Shown here: piece after piece, positions 24,860 through 35,812 of the stretch
Layout: every line of letters starts with the position of its first letter
Position numbering within the stretch: the stretch's first letter is position 1
Translations under genes and position numbers: made by a program
Notes under the pieces: model-generated
Told to the model about the DNA's origin: nothing
The model's input: only the letters and a program-made list of their open reading frames with translations
Databases searched by the model: none
Assembly: GCA_032622095.1 (NCBI GenBank)
Contig: CP136068.1
Span: 126,301,989-126,365,988 of the forward strand
Reading direction: 5' to 3'
From: Siphonodentalium dalli
Lineage: Eukaryota > Mollusca > Scaphopoda > Gadilida > Siphonodentaliidae
DNA: 64,000 bases

Positions 24860-25072
24860 CGTAACGTAAAGTTTTTTATGTTTGTTTACATAAACAAGGG
24901 TACAAACGTGACAATAACATGCAATGTGCGCGATATCTATGATTTTTTTAGAACAACATATGTCGTCTATTATGTAATATTCCTTCTGTTGATGGCGGTT
25001 TTAGTGGATGTGACTATTTAAAAACCTATACCCACAGTGAAGACCACCCGTATCTTTAAGATTCCCATGTTT
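24860..25072 (+). mobile_element. Family A MITE, 3' fragment
   Basis: GTTTACATAAACAAGGGTAC, CAATAACATGCAATG, CTGTTGATGGCGGTTTT and a terminal CACCCGTATCTTTAAG correspond in order to the right third of the intact element. It is diverged and 5'-truncated. Confidence 0.55.
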
Positions 25073-25735
25073 GAAATATCCAAACGGATATAATCATCAA
25101 ACATGTTACTAATCAATCAATTCGCCAGATATATTAATTTTATCTTATAAATGATAGCAGTTCACATACCGGTTTGTTTCATTCTGCGCGTTTTCTTCCA
25201 GAGATTTGCAAGAGAAGCCGCATGAATTTCGGTCGTATACATACTCCTTACAAAAACGAAAGTTATCCTCTACACGGATGTGTAAATAACATGTAATATT
25301 AGATCATAGCCACCATTCACACAATGAACTACTACTGTTACGAATTACTAATAAGGTACTATACACGTCACTAGAATTTGTGTTCTTTCAGTTCTATCAT
25401 TTGTCGTTTTGCCACACCCGTATTTACGATTTCGGTTTCAGTTTTTCAACAAAACTCATTAATGCATCATATAGCAATCACTTGGAGATCGCTTCTCTGG
25501 TCCTCAACGTCGGAGTTGACTGTGAGAGTGTCTGCTTAAATTGTAATCGCCGTGTAGATTTAATTTCAATGTCTATCTTGGTGGAAATAAAACACAATGC
25601 TCTAAGCCATGACCTGATAACAACATGATTAAGTAAAAGCAGAAACCTATAAACTCACTTCGATTGGCAAGAAGTTTGAACGGCACTAATTTCTAACAAG
25701 TGTACTAGAGAATGTTTTCGGACCGTCTGAAAAAT
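25073..25735. other. No recognised gene; region downstream of the GPCR
   Basis: AT-rich intergenic DNA. An 82-codon plus-strand frame here does not begin with ATG and shows no domain. Confidence 0.4.
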
Positions 25736-25738
25736 GTA

Positions 25739-25748
25739 TTTATTTATT
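25739..25748 (-). terminator. Overlapping AATAAA polyadenylation signals
   Basis: On the minus strand the sequence reads AATAAATAAA about 150 bases beyond the GPCR stop codon. It is a plausible 3' end signal for that transcript. Confidence 0.5.
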
Positions 25749-25897
25749 AGATATTCGTAATATTAGCAGTAGTACACGTAGTTCAATACATGAAAGGTGT
25801 CTATTGACTGTGCACGCATCCACTGTTCTTGTGATGTTGTCCATTAGAATAGTCAAAACACAGTAAGCTATAAATACATGTATGTTGTGTCGTCCGA

Positions 25898-28639
25898 TCA
25901 CAGAAGATCAACGTCATCCACAACAAAGTTCGTCTCGATTTCGCCGAGAGATTCTGTTTCAGAGGCAGATTCACAATGACATGCGTCCTCACTCGCTTCA
26001 GGAAAAGCGTCTTCTGTTGATCCGATGTCACCCGCAGCATTGTGTTCCATGATCAAAACAGGTGCACACCCGTTACCGTGCTCCTCCTTGGTCTCCATGT
26101 GCGGACTACATGCAGGGCTCACTTGATGAGCACGTGGGCTGCCCTCGTTAATGATACAAGACTTATCATGTACACAACTTCCGGAATCGGGCTCATTGAC
26201 TGATCCAGTTGCTGTTGGCGAAGGGTCTATATATTCCACCTCAAGCTCATATGATCCAGTTTCGCCCAATGTCTCGTTTTGCACAATTGCCTCTGATGCG
26301 TATGTTGGTTCGGGGGCTTCAGTTTTTGTCTGGTTCCCATTGACTGATCCGTTGTCAGTCGAAGTTTCTGCTAGTGATCCAGAAATACTTTCTGTATCAG
26401 ACTCATCCGCCGATCCTGTATCACCCGCTTCTGTTGGCGATGACGCTATGTTGTCTTTCTCAAAGCCATTGACCGACTCGGTTCCGTCCAAATCTTCTAC
26501 ATGTGATGAATACTCGTGTGCCGTCTCCAGCTTGTTCTCTGATCCAGTTTCAGTCGAAGTTTCCACTGGTGATGCAGATATATTTTCGGTATCATACTCA
26601 TCCGGTGATAGATCTGTCGTCAACAGAAGTGCATGAAACAGGTCACGCACTTCTGTTGGCGATGAAGCGATATTTTCATTCTCAAATATCTTGTCTGGTG
26701 TGGTTCCGTTCAAATCTTCTACATGTGCCGTCTCCAGTCGGTTTTCTGATCCAGTTGCAGTCGATGTTTCTGATGGTGATGCCGGTATATTTTCTGTCGC
26801 AATCCCACACACCGATCCTGTTTCGTTCAGAGGCTCATACGGCGATGCACTTACGATTCCACTTTCATGGCCATCGACTGTTTTGCCCAAAGGTTCTTCT
26901 TGCGAAGGAATATGTTCCGTCTTAAACGCAAGGATTGACCCTGTTTTTTCACTTGAAGCTTCTACAGGTGATGACACTATACTTGTTGTCTTAAGTCCAA
27001 TTACTGTTGATGTTTCACTTGCTGTTCCCGGTAGCTTTTCCGTCTCATTCTCTTTCACTGGCGCCGTATTTCCCACAGTTTGTGCTATATAGGAACGTGT
27101 AATCTCCCCATCGAGCAGTTCCAGTTCACATACGGTATTTTGTTCTGATCCAGTGCTCACGTGATGATGCTGAGTACCGTTTCCGCTCTCATGTTTATTG
27201 ATATGTACACATTGGTCCGAAAACTCCGTGACGGAGTGGGCTTCATTCTGATTTTTGGTCGTCCCGTATTCCCAGTTGGTACCCTCTTCTCTTTTCTGTC
27301 CCATATCTGATATCTTGCCACCACTTTCGTGAATGGCTGGACTCTGCGTTGTGGCGGCAAATTTGTTGGAATGTCCAAATCGATGGCCTGCCCACAGTTC
27401 AAGCTCGTTCCCATCGCTAAGTGTTCTATCGTGTTCAACTTTTGTTGTTCTGGTGAATATACCATGTGACTGGCGGAGCAACTGAGCCCAACCTCGACGC
27501 AACTGAGCCCAACCGGTACCAAAAGGAACCTTGTTATCGGACTCGATTTCATCATGACTCATAATGCATGTCGAATTTGACGAAGGTTCAGTCTCCTTCC
27601 TATCTGACTTCTTCAGACGAGTTGTATTGCCTTCCTCGACCTGAGTGATAGCTAGGACGCTCACGTTTGTAATATGAATGACACTAACTTTGTCTCTGAG
27701 TGTGAATAACCTCCGACAATGTTGGCGAAAATCTCTCCAAGTTAACAAGTAGACAAAGACGCGGATACATTTCTCGAAGTGGGCGAATATTTCAAAGAGG
27801 TTTGAAGCGACTTGCGTCCCCGACTCTCCATTGGCAGAGGGATTCTTGCTAGCAATCTCTGGCATTTTACTTGCGAATAATAGCGCGGCCATAAGAAGAA
27901 TGGTTCTTGCAATGTGGTCTGTTTTTGGGGTTATAGTCTTAGGTGTGTCGTGCTCTGTCTCGCTATCACTTCGATTGGTAGAGATGTCAACTTCGTCTTG
28001 AATGCCAAATTTCAAGAATGGCATGCTCAACCCCGTGATCAACACAACGGGAATGATCACTTCAATCACGACATCAAACAACGGCCAAGTGTTGGTGACA
28101 AATTGTTGGTAGTCGTTATCAACGTATGTGCAGATGCCTCCGGTAATGTCGAATCCGTGGACTAAGTGTATGTTCAGAAGGATGAGCACGCATGCTGATA
28201 TGACGAAGAACGATTGAAAATAAACTTTGCATCCTCCTGTTCTGGTGTTCGCAGCGAGCATGTATCTCAATATCGCATGGACGAGTATCCATGACGACAT
28301 TTGTGGCGTAAAGCTGCGAACAAAGGGAGCTAATGCGCATGCTATGGTGGATGTATCCTGTACGTCACTTCCGAATGCGGCACAGATCCACCCCCTGATC
28401 AGGTTGGTGAACACCGAAGCTACGTCGACCACGGCGAGAATTAGCAGAATGTTTGAAATACTGACGTCTATGGCTTCCTTCATTCGCCGCAGCACTAGAA
28501 TGGTTAATATGCTACTGAAGAGTGACGTCAGAAGCAAAATGGGTGGTAGAATACGCCACATCCCTCCAACGTCGCCGTTCGTACTGTTCGCATCTTGCGA
28601 CATCTTGGGTTGTCCAAAATAACAAATTCCGGATGCCAT
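25898..28639 (-). CDS. Rhodopsin-like GPCR with very long acidic tail
   Basis: A single uninterrupted 913-codon frame. Residues ~28-51, 60-82, 101-126, 140-161, 186-209, 244-264 and 278-300 form seven hydrophobic segments. An N-glycosylation site (N18-S-T) lies before the first, and C101/C170 are placed for the usual extracellular disulfide. LAVVD (D72) fits the conserved TM2 aspartate and a proline (P197) sits in TM5. The DRY motif is replaced by LRY (124-126), TM6 lacks the CWxP tryptophan, and the NPxxY position reads RVFVY. The frame ends VYLLTWRDFRQ before a C-tail of ~580 residues rich in Ser, Thr, Glu and Gly. The tail holds repeated units such as ENIxASPxETSTxTGS and HVEDLDGTE. The fold suggests a peptide-receptor-like class A GPCR at the plasma membrane; the ligand is unknown. 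The first ATG is used; M13 is an alternative start. The gene is intronless in coding sequence. Confidence 0.8.
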   Translation of the reverse strand: MASGICYFGQPKMSQDANSTNGDVGGMWRILPPILLLTSLFSSILTILVLRRMKEAIDVSISNILLILAVVDVASVFTNLIRGWICAAFGSDVQDTSTIACALAPFVRSFTPQMSSWILVHAILRYMLAANTRTGGCKVYFQSFFVISACVLILLNIHLVHGFDITGGICTYVDNDYQQFVTNTWPLFDVVIEVIIPVVLITGLSMPFLKFGIQDEVDISTNRSDSETEHDTPKTITPKTDHIARTILLMAALLFASKMPEIASKNPSANGESGTQVASNLFEIFAHFEKCIRVFVYLLTWRDFRQHCRRLFTLRDKVSVIHITNVSVLAITQVEEGNTTRLKKSDRKETEPSSNSTCIMSHDEIESDNKVPFGTGWAQLRRGWAQLLRQSHGIFTRTTKVEHDRTLSDGNELELWAGHRFGHSNKFAATTQSPAIHESGGKISDMGQKREEGTNWEYGTTKNQNEAHSVTEFSDQCVHINKHESGNGTQHHHVSTGSEQNTVCELELLDGEITRSYIAQTVGNTAPVKENETEKLPGTASETSTVIGLKTTSIVSSPVEASSEKTGSILAFKTEHIPSQEEPLGKTVDGHESGIVSASPYEPLNETGSVCGIATENIPASPSETSTATGSENRLETAHVEDLNGTTPDKIFENENIASSPTEVRDLFHALLLTTDLSPDEYDTENISASPVETSTETGSENKLETAHEYSSHVEDLDGTESVNGFEKDNIASSPTEAGDTGSADESDTESISGSLAETSTDNGSVNGNQTKTEAPEPTYASEAIVQNETLGETGSYELEVEYIDPSPTATGSVNEPDSGSCVHDKSCIINEGSPRAHQVSPACSPHMETKEEHGNGCAPVLIMEHNAAGDIGSTEDAFPEASEDACHCESASETESLGEIETNFVVDDVDLL

Positions 28640-28947
28640 TTCTGCCTACCTGCGTTTGTTTCTCTGTTGTGGATGTGGTGGGATCTCCAGGCAGTACGAC
28701 GGACAATCGTATTCGTTTAGCCGAACAGGGATATTGTGCCGTGGAACAGTCGGATTGGTATAGATAAGCGATGAAAGCTACGGAACAGTAGATATATCAC
28801 CTATGTACTTATTCTCGGGAGTGTGCTGAAAGTGGCACGCGGGTAGTAGTGGCATTAACTGATTGTTTCCCATTCATCGCCGCATTCACGAAATAACAAC
28901 CGTTTAGGGCGCATTCACCAATACACAAAGGAGTTACAGCGAGAGAT

Positions 28948-29090
28948 GACTCCGATGTGTGTGCGTGTGATGGTATACGGGGGTGACCCCGATGTGTGTG
29001 CGTGTGATGGTACACGGGGGTGACTCCGATGTGTGTGCGTGTGATGGTACACGGGGGCGACTTCGGTGTGTGTGCGTGTGATGTTGCTCA
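28948..29090 (+). repeat. 37-bp minisatellite, about four copies
   Basis: Units read GACTCCGATGTGTGTGCGTG, then TGATGGTACACGGGGGT. Three are complete and the fourth diverges. It lies ~300 bp upstream of the GPCR start codon. Frames across it are artefacts. Confidence 0.85.
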
Positions 29091-29099
29091 TCTATTGAA

Positions 29100-30250
29100 G
29101 GCGCTTTCATCTTATGGGTCAGATTCCCCACATAAGGTTGCCCGTTACACAATATTATTATACTTTCACGGTGTAACAAAGGAAGTATATTGTTCTTCTA
29201 TTGGGGGAATTTTCCGTTTAATTTGAAATACTCAGATACTAATGGCAGTAGGAACGCGAAATATGTAGGGACTGGAGACATCTAAGGGCCAGTGAAATGA
29301 AGGTAACGCGATTTCAGCTCAACCTTTTTGCAGATTAATCGCCCTTTTGAGAATATTTCTTATTATTTTTGCACGGGTCACTTTTGAAACCAATATATAT
29401 CGGAAAGTATGAGGAGTAGAACATTACAAGTTGGAACGTATGTTGGTGCTAATGAGTTCTAACTATTTGTCATATAACCGATATTATCTGCGTTTTCTCC
29501 GCGGAGTTGTCTCTCTTGATCTGAAACAAATAACATTTTATTATCTCGGAAATTGGACCGTATGCACACCTCGATATGTCCTACTGGCCACGTGCATCAA
29601 AACGTGCGTTCGCGGTTTTTCTGCGGAGTTAACGCCCATAGGTAGGAACACCTCAAATTGATTGTAGTCAGCTGTCTTCTGGTATTATCAAGATAACTGA
29701 ATTTGGTTTTCAAAGTCGTGTTAATCATTGTCAGTTCAGTGCCAAAACAAACACTGGACATGATATGTCTGATGTTGTTTAAATTGGGAGGGGGGATTTT
29801 CCGAATGTTTTCTCGTGACAAAACTCGTCTATTTAGGTGTATGGATTCCAGAGTACAGCTGATCATATACCAAGAAAGACTTTTTTAATCTGAGTAGAAA
29901 TTCCAGAGTTGTGGGCCCTCAAACATAGTATATTTGTGCAATCGGATATTCGCCATATCTCAATTAAAACGGTCAAACATTGGAAGTCGTCACATAATTC
30001 TAAGCGCCCGGAATAAATAGTGCTACGGGTGTGTACAATTTTGCCAGTGCCGCATCAGTATTGTGGGTCAGGAGAGGAGTGATCCATGGTACCAAATTTG
30101 TTTTTGTCTCCGAATCAGATGAAACTTGGAATATAACATCCACCACACAAGCTGATCATGAAACTGAAAACAAATAGTAAATATGTTGGAACGCTGGTGG
30201 AGATTTGGGCCCTCAAAGTTTGAAATTTGGGCCTATATGCCTGATAACAT
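29100..30250. other. No recognised gene
   Basis: AT-rich sequence with frames up to 89 codons and no recognisable domain. Confidence 0.4.
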
Positions 30251-30281
30251 TATACAGTTGTCGCCCGTTGTCGAGGGAGAC

Positions 30282-30402
30282 ATTGAGATTTGTCACCCGC
30301 TCGAGAACGGAATGTCTCCCGAGGAGCGAAGCTCCGAGGGATATAGCTCCGAGGGAGACATTCCGTTCTCGAGCGGGTGACAAATCTCAATGTCTCCCGA
30401 GA
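30282..30402. repeat. Nested hairpin, left arm
   Basis: About 50-bp perfect arms (CTCGAGAACGGAATGTCTCC) with a loop containing GAGCGAAGCTC. A shorter-looped relative occupies the mirrored place at 32185-32295. Confidence 0.75.
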
Positions 30403-30571
30403 AGAAGGGCAACAACTGTTTTGTTATCCGATTATACCACAGAAAATATCCTTGCCATCCACACGCACGATGTTGCACTGAGTCATGAGTGCTTCTTTCC
30501 CGATTATGTACATTTTCAGTAACTACTTATCGTCCCATAGGATTTCTATTCCATAAAGGATAGTCAAGCTT

Positions 30572-30790
30572 TTAAGCGTTTGATAATCCGCGTTTATTTA
30601 CGATCATTTTGGTGGTCAAATCGTCAATATCGCTCCATGCAATGTAAACCATTAAGCCATATTGGTATGTTCTCGTCTTCTGCAAGGCATATTCAATGTC
30701 GTCTTGTGCGCGCAATTTACTCGCGATGTTCATTTCATAACGGTCTTCTCCGAAATCTATTGGGAAGTTGTCAATTTCATTAATGTTCAT
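30572..30790 (-). pseudogene. Unknown protein fragment in inverted repeat
   Basis: The frame reads NEIDNFPIDFGEDRYEMNIA, later MVYIAWSDIDDLTTKMIV. The mirrored right arm (31780-31990, +) retains recognisable but broken homologous sequence. Similarity between the arms is no evidence of selection, but the amino-acid composition looks like real protein. I cannot name the family. Confidence 0.35.
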
Positions 30791-30823
30791 TCATATGTGT
30801 CAGTGCTCATGGCGATCCTCACA

Positions 30824-30975
30824 TAAAATACTTCTATGATCACATTGCAGACATCGCGGAAGATAAGCGTACAGTACCATTCATTCGCGACAAACGTATG
30901 CATTACGTTGTCTACCAGCGAACATTTATAACCAACCAACCTAAAGGGATCCTCTCTTTCAATCTTGCATCATAA
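30824..30975 (+). pseudogene. Unknown protein fragment, C-terminal end
   Basis: An open stretch runs YFYDHIADIAEDKRTVPFIR and ends in FITNQPKGILSFNLAS followed by a stop. The mirrored copy in the right arm (about 31575-31735, -) has the same residues split by a frameshift. It diverges from the fragment at 30572-30790, so the two may be parts of different genes. Identity unknown. Confidence 0.35.
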
Positions 30976-32479
30976 TGTCGACATGAACAAATTGAATCAC
31001 CGAGAGTTTGCGATGTAAAAAGTAAATAATAACGCTTGTCCGATAAAAGTATCAACTTAAAACTTAAGAATATTAGTGTTCACTAAATATATGCAAATTA
31101 GCAAACACCACAACCAAGATCTATGATTTTATAGTACGTTGTAGTGATGCGAAGTAGATGAGTTACTGCAGTTTGTGTCTGGAGATATTCTTGCAATATA
31201 ACATCAGGCGGGCGACAAAAACAATGTCTCCCGGGTAAGCGGGCGACAGTGTGATTTGTTACCCTCCTCCCTATTTCCACCCTTCTGATTGGCCCATGTC
31301 CTGTCACGTGCCGGGCGACAAATCACACTGTCGCCCGCTGAGCAAACACAAACTGCAGTAACTCATCTATTTCATATCACTACGACGTATTAAAGTCATA
31401 AATCTTATATACCCCACGGATTCGCAAAAAACACCAGTTGTGGTGTTTGCTAATTTGCATATTTTTAGTGAACACTAATATTCGAACTTTTAAGTTGATA
31501 CTTTTATCGGACAAGCGTTATTATCTACTTTCTACATCGAAACATCTCGGTGATTAAATATGCTCACGTCGACATTATGGTGCAAGATTGAAAGATTGGA
31601 TCCCTTGAGGTTGGTTGGTTATAAATGTTTGCTGGTGGACAATGTAATGCATACGTTTGTCGCGAATGAATGATATACTGAAGCTCATCCATGATATCAG
31701 ACCGCTCCGCGATGTCTGCAATGTGATCATAGAAGTATTGTGTGTGATTATCGTCATGTACTTGGGAGCACTGACACATATGTATGTACACGAATGAAAT
31801 CGACAACTTCCCAATAGCTTTCGGGGAAAACCGTTATGAAATGAACATCGCGAGTAAATTCCGCGTACAAGACAACATTGAATATGCCATATTGCAGAAG
31901 GCGATAACATACCTATATGGCTTATTGGTTTACATTGCATGAACCGATATTGACGATTTAACCACCAAAATGATCGTAAATAAACGCTGATTATCAAACG
32001 CTTAACGGCTTGACTATCGTTTATGGAACAGAAATCCTATACGACGATAAATACTTACTGAAAATATACATAATCGAGAAAGAAAGCACTCGTGCCTCAG
32101 TGCAACATCGTGCGTGTGGATGACAAGGATTTTTTTCTGTTGTATAACCGGATAACAAAACAGTTGTTGCCCTTCTTCTCGGGAGACATTGAGATTTGTC
32201 ACCCGCTCGAGAACGGAATGTCTCCCTTGGAGCTGCGCTCCTCGGGAGACATTCCGTTCTCGAGCGGGTGACAAATCGCAATGTCTCCCTCGACAGCGGG
32301 CGACAACTGTATATTGTCACCGGCACGTGACAGCACATGGGCCAATCAGAAGGGTGGAACATAGGGAGGAGGATAACAAAACTCTTTGAAGCTGTCGAGC
32401 ATTGGATGTCATTTGATACGCCAGTCCTTATGGGCTGACCAGAGCGCACGGTGTGCCAAGTTTTGTCATTGTCTGTTAG

Positions 32480-33350
32480 GTATTGTGAGTCTGGGGAGGC
32501 TGATCAATGGCACCCAACAATTGTTCGTTTCCGAATCGGATGAAATTTAAAACATAATATGTTGGAGAGAAGCAGATCACTAAAATGGCTAGACTTAAAG
32601 CCACATGGCGGTTTGCGTTCCAAATTACACCTAACAATATTTGCTTTTGAATTTTTCCCGGTATCAAAATACTTCGATAAATACTTGAACTACCTTTCTA
32701 CGGGTATTATATGTCACAGAAAGACGCACTGAAGACATAAAAAATACAACTTTGAACACGGTGTTTGGGTCCCAAACAAACAACAGCCACGTGCACGGCG
32801 TGGAACAGAAAAGAGCGTTCCGTGTTAGTCTGTTCCTGATATGGTAGAACTAAAGAGCGTTTGTTTCATATCTGTGCGAAAACAGCTGCAAAGTATTACT
32901 GAGAATATATCAACATTTCGTGTACATGTAAACCTATCTTATATCTCCTCCCAAATTACTTAGACAAAATTTGGAAGCTTGAATGAGCCATGTCCGTTTC
33001 ACACACATACATTCTAACAATATGAACTTATGTGAATAGTATAGATCCATTGTGAACCTATTTTACGAGCATCTGTTGAGTATAACCGGTATTTGTGGCA
33101 CTATGCATTATCGTTGAGATATTTAAATGCATTGAATGCAAGAGGTCACAACCTTAACGATATGTCTGATCGCCCCAGATGTTCGCTCATCACACTTTGT
33201 TGCTATACAGAAGTTATCAACATGAATTTCTAACGACAGTTTGGGCTTCCACGTATCACTGAATGAGAAGCTATCCGTGGCCATCCGTACATATGCAAGT
33301 ATGCACGGACCAGGTTACTGGAGTCCCGAGCTTGTTTTAACCCTGATATG
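32480..33350. other. Non-coding; contains a family A fragment
   Basis: Around 32760-32900, AGAGCGTTCC and CTAAAGAGCGTTTGTTTCAT with CCTGATATGG match family A in reverse. The remainder shows nothing recognisable. Confidence 0.4.
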
Positions 33351-33872
33351 TTAAAGGCACGGGCGGCGTTCGTTGCAGAAATATTCAAATTTGTTCAAAT
33401 CGCCATCAACAGAAGGAATATTAAAATATATATAGTTTTGTTCATATGCCAAACATAATCAGCGCGTAAATAGTATATTGTCGTCAAGACGTACCATGGT
33501 GTACGTAAACAAGAGCCCGCTCGTGTTACAGAAGTTTTGCTTAACAGCGCAATTATATTGGTTAATCACACACAAATGATATAAACGCTCTTTATTATTT
33601 CCATATCTGAAAACAGTAACAAATAACGCTCTTTATGTTTACCATATCCGGATCTAAACAAAAGCCAGGTTCTGTCACGTTTTTTTTTTTTGCTTTTGTT
33701 TACATAACAAAGGAAAAACATTTGACAATAACATACTGTTTATGCCATATTTCTGATTGCTATAAGAACACAGTCTGTCTATATTTTACTATTATTTCTG
33801 TTTATGGCGGTTTTTGACGGAGGTGAATATTTTAACAGCATACTCACCGCCAACGCCGCCCGTATCTTTAAT
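33351..33872 (+). mobile_element. Family A MITE, intact copy
   Basis: Termini TTAAAGGCACGGGCGGCGTT and AACGCCGCCCGTATCTTTAA are near-perfect inverted repeats of about 20 bp. The interior is non-coding and contains GTTTACATAACA and AACGCTCTTTAT motifs on both sides. Ends lie on TTAA or TA, so the target duplication is ambiguous. This copy defines the family in the window. Confidence 0.75.
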
Positions 33873-35345
33873 TATTTATGAGCCAATATTTGTGTTGCGT
33901 TATTTCTCTCTCATTAATCGAGAATCGTTTGGTATTCCACAAACAGACTGAAATGGTTTGACATTGATTATTACACTAGGTCGTTAGCTCATTATGAAGT
34001 CTTAATTATAGTTAAGATTACTTGCGACAATTGAATCGATGGTCTTGGGTAAATTCGTACTTGGTCAAAGAGTCTTCACACATCTGTCAAACTCCCATGG
34101 CTCGTTTCAAGCTACGTATATTAAATCACGTAACCCTGGCGGTTTGAAGCATGCATAGTATGGAAGTGGTACGCGAAAACAGTGGCTTCCCAGAAGTTGG
34201 CAAAGAAGCAATTGTGTGGACATTAAACACATACGAAATTTCCAGTACAACACACCAACTATCCGGACAAAACAATTACCCACGTTCTATCTTAAGTATT
34301 TGTATACGTCAGACACAGAAAACGTGTGCCAAACAACCGCCTTTTTCTCGCAGCGTTGCCATGAATTTCTCAGGAAACGCAATGATTCCCTCATCCGACA
34401 GAACCCTTTTTTCAATATATGGTTATCCAGTCGTAATTTAGTCACTTAATCCGCCGTGTCAGTTCAACGTTATACTACACCGAAGTACTATCATTTGCTT
34501 CCCTTTATCACTACTTAACTTAAAGGGTCCCAAGGTTCTCGCGGTGTGTAAATGTGCAAAAATATATAAGTCGGACAGTCTGTAAAAACATCACAAATAA
34601 GAACACGGAGAAATCGATAAACTGTGTTCTTATATTCGTTATTGATAATTCTACAATAACGAAATATCGCGTATTGAAACCATTGTTGTGTGAACAAAAC
34701 CGTTGGTCCGCTAATTGTACAGAAAGCTATTTTATTCTATAATTTTATTATAATATTATTTGTATTATATTATTATTAACTATTATTTTATATATTTTAT
34801 TTCTATATTTTAGTCTGAATATGAATTTCAGAATATTGTTCAATACTTTTACCCTTTCCAATGTTTACCGTCAATGGACTAATTGGACTATTATCGGTAA
34901 TTCCAGTTTACATAACAGTGGTTTTGACTTGTGAGATCTCGATCATAATTGGCTATTGGAGAGTTATTATTAGTGAAAATATGAATATTTACATTTTATG
35001 AACATTTACAGACATTTTTGTTATTTCGCATGAACCCCACACTTCGAATGCATTGGGTGCCTTTAAGCAGTCCGTTCCTTCGATTTCCATGCGGTCGTTA
35101 AATCAGAACAAGTTTAAACCGTGTCGTTGCTCCTGACCTGTCATGAATTTTTCAGGAAAACAAACTGCTCTCGTTTTATTATCCCCGCGGCTGTATTAGC
35201 GACAACTATTAAAACCATTGTGTCCAGACAAAACAAAACTTGCATTTGGATATTGATATAATTTGACTGGTTCTGATTGATCTATTGCAAATTCACATTT
35301 AATAGTGAAACAAGCTAAACGCTTGTACACTCAGTACAAATTTGA
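33873..35345. other. No recognised gene
   Basis: AT-rich; a run of TATTATA-type low complexity lies near 34740-34810. The 96-codon plus-strand frame at 34151-34441 has no recognisable domain. Confidence 0.4.
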
Positions 35346-35348
35346 ATA

Positions 35349-35812
35349 CCTAATTCGTATTTAAATTCGCGCAGTATAATTGTTTCGCTCCGTTTTGAAT
35401 TCGCGCACTTTAAATTCCGGCACCTATCTGCGCGAATTCAAAACTGACAAAAATATTTTCGCAACAGTCTTGGATTTTATGACATTTTGAGTTATCAGTC
35501 GTTTATGAAGATACATTTGTATATTACACACGATCACAGTGGATTTACATCGTATAAAACATAACTACATCATCAATGTGTTGTGTTGCAATGTTTATAT
35601 GCTCTATGTTAATGATTCTGATACTGAAATAGTTATGGACTGGACATCAATGCAATGAACTCGAAAACAGAATACGTCAAGTGCGAAGGCAACTGTGTTG
35701 CGGGTTGTGATGATTTTAATTTCAGAGTTGTACTATTTTTCGCTCAGTTTTAAATTTGCGCACCGACGTGTGCGCGAAAAATATTACTGCGCTAATTTAA
35801 ATGCGAGTAAGG
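35349..35812. mobile_element. TIR element with TA target duplication
   Basis: About 40-bp imperfect terminal inverted repeats: CCTAATTCGTATTTAAATTC on the left, CCTTACTCGCATTTAAATTA read inward from the right. Both ends are flanked by TA. Inside the left TIR is a GAATTCGCGCA...TGCGCGAATTC inverted repeat. At 464 bp with no coding capacity, it fits a Tc1/mariner- or similar TA-targeting MITE. Confidence 0.6.

Larger units (their letters stand above)
30253..32310. mobile_element. 2-kb inverted repeat with nested hairpins
   Basis: Left and right halves are reverse complements at perhaps 85-90 percent identity, from ACAGTTGTCGCCCGTTGTCG on the left to CGACAGCGGGCGACAACTGT on the right. The centre (~31.20-31.35 kb) is itself palindromic (GCGGGCGACAGTGTGATTTG). 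Each arm carries a further hairpin near its end (GAGACATTGAGATTTGTCAC...). The central segment CCTTCTGATTGGCCCATGTC recurs in reverse just outside the right end. Protein-like fragments occur in both arms. Confidence 0.75.

Noticed and set aside
26151-28622. Plus- and minus-strand frames of 73-161 codons overlapping the GPCR
   Set aside because: They are shadows of the 913-codon frame in its repetitive, GC-richer tail and membrane region.
28948-29090. Tandem repeat upstream of the GPCR as a promoter array
   Set aside because: It is a plain 37-bp minisatellite; proximity alone does not show regulation.
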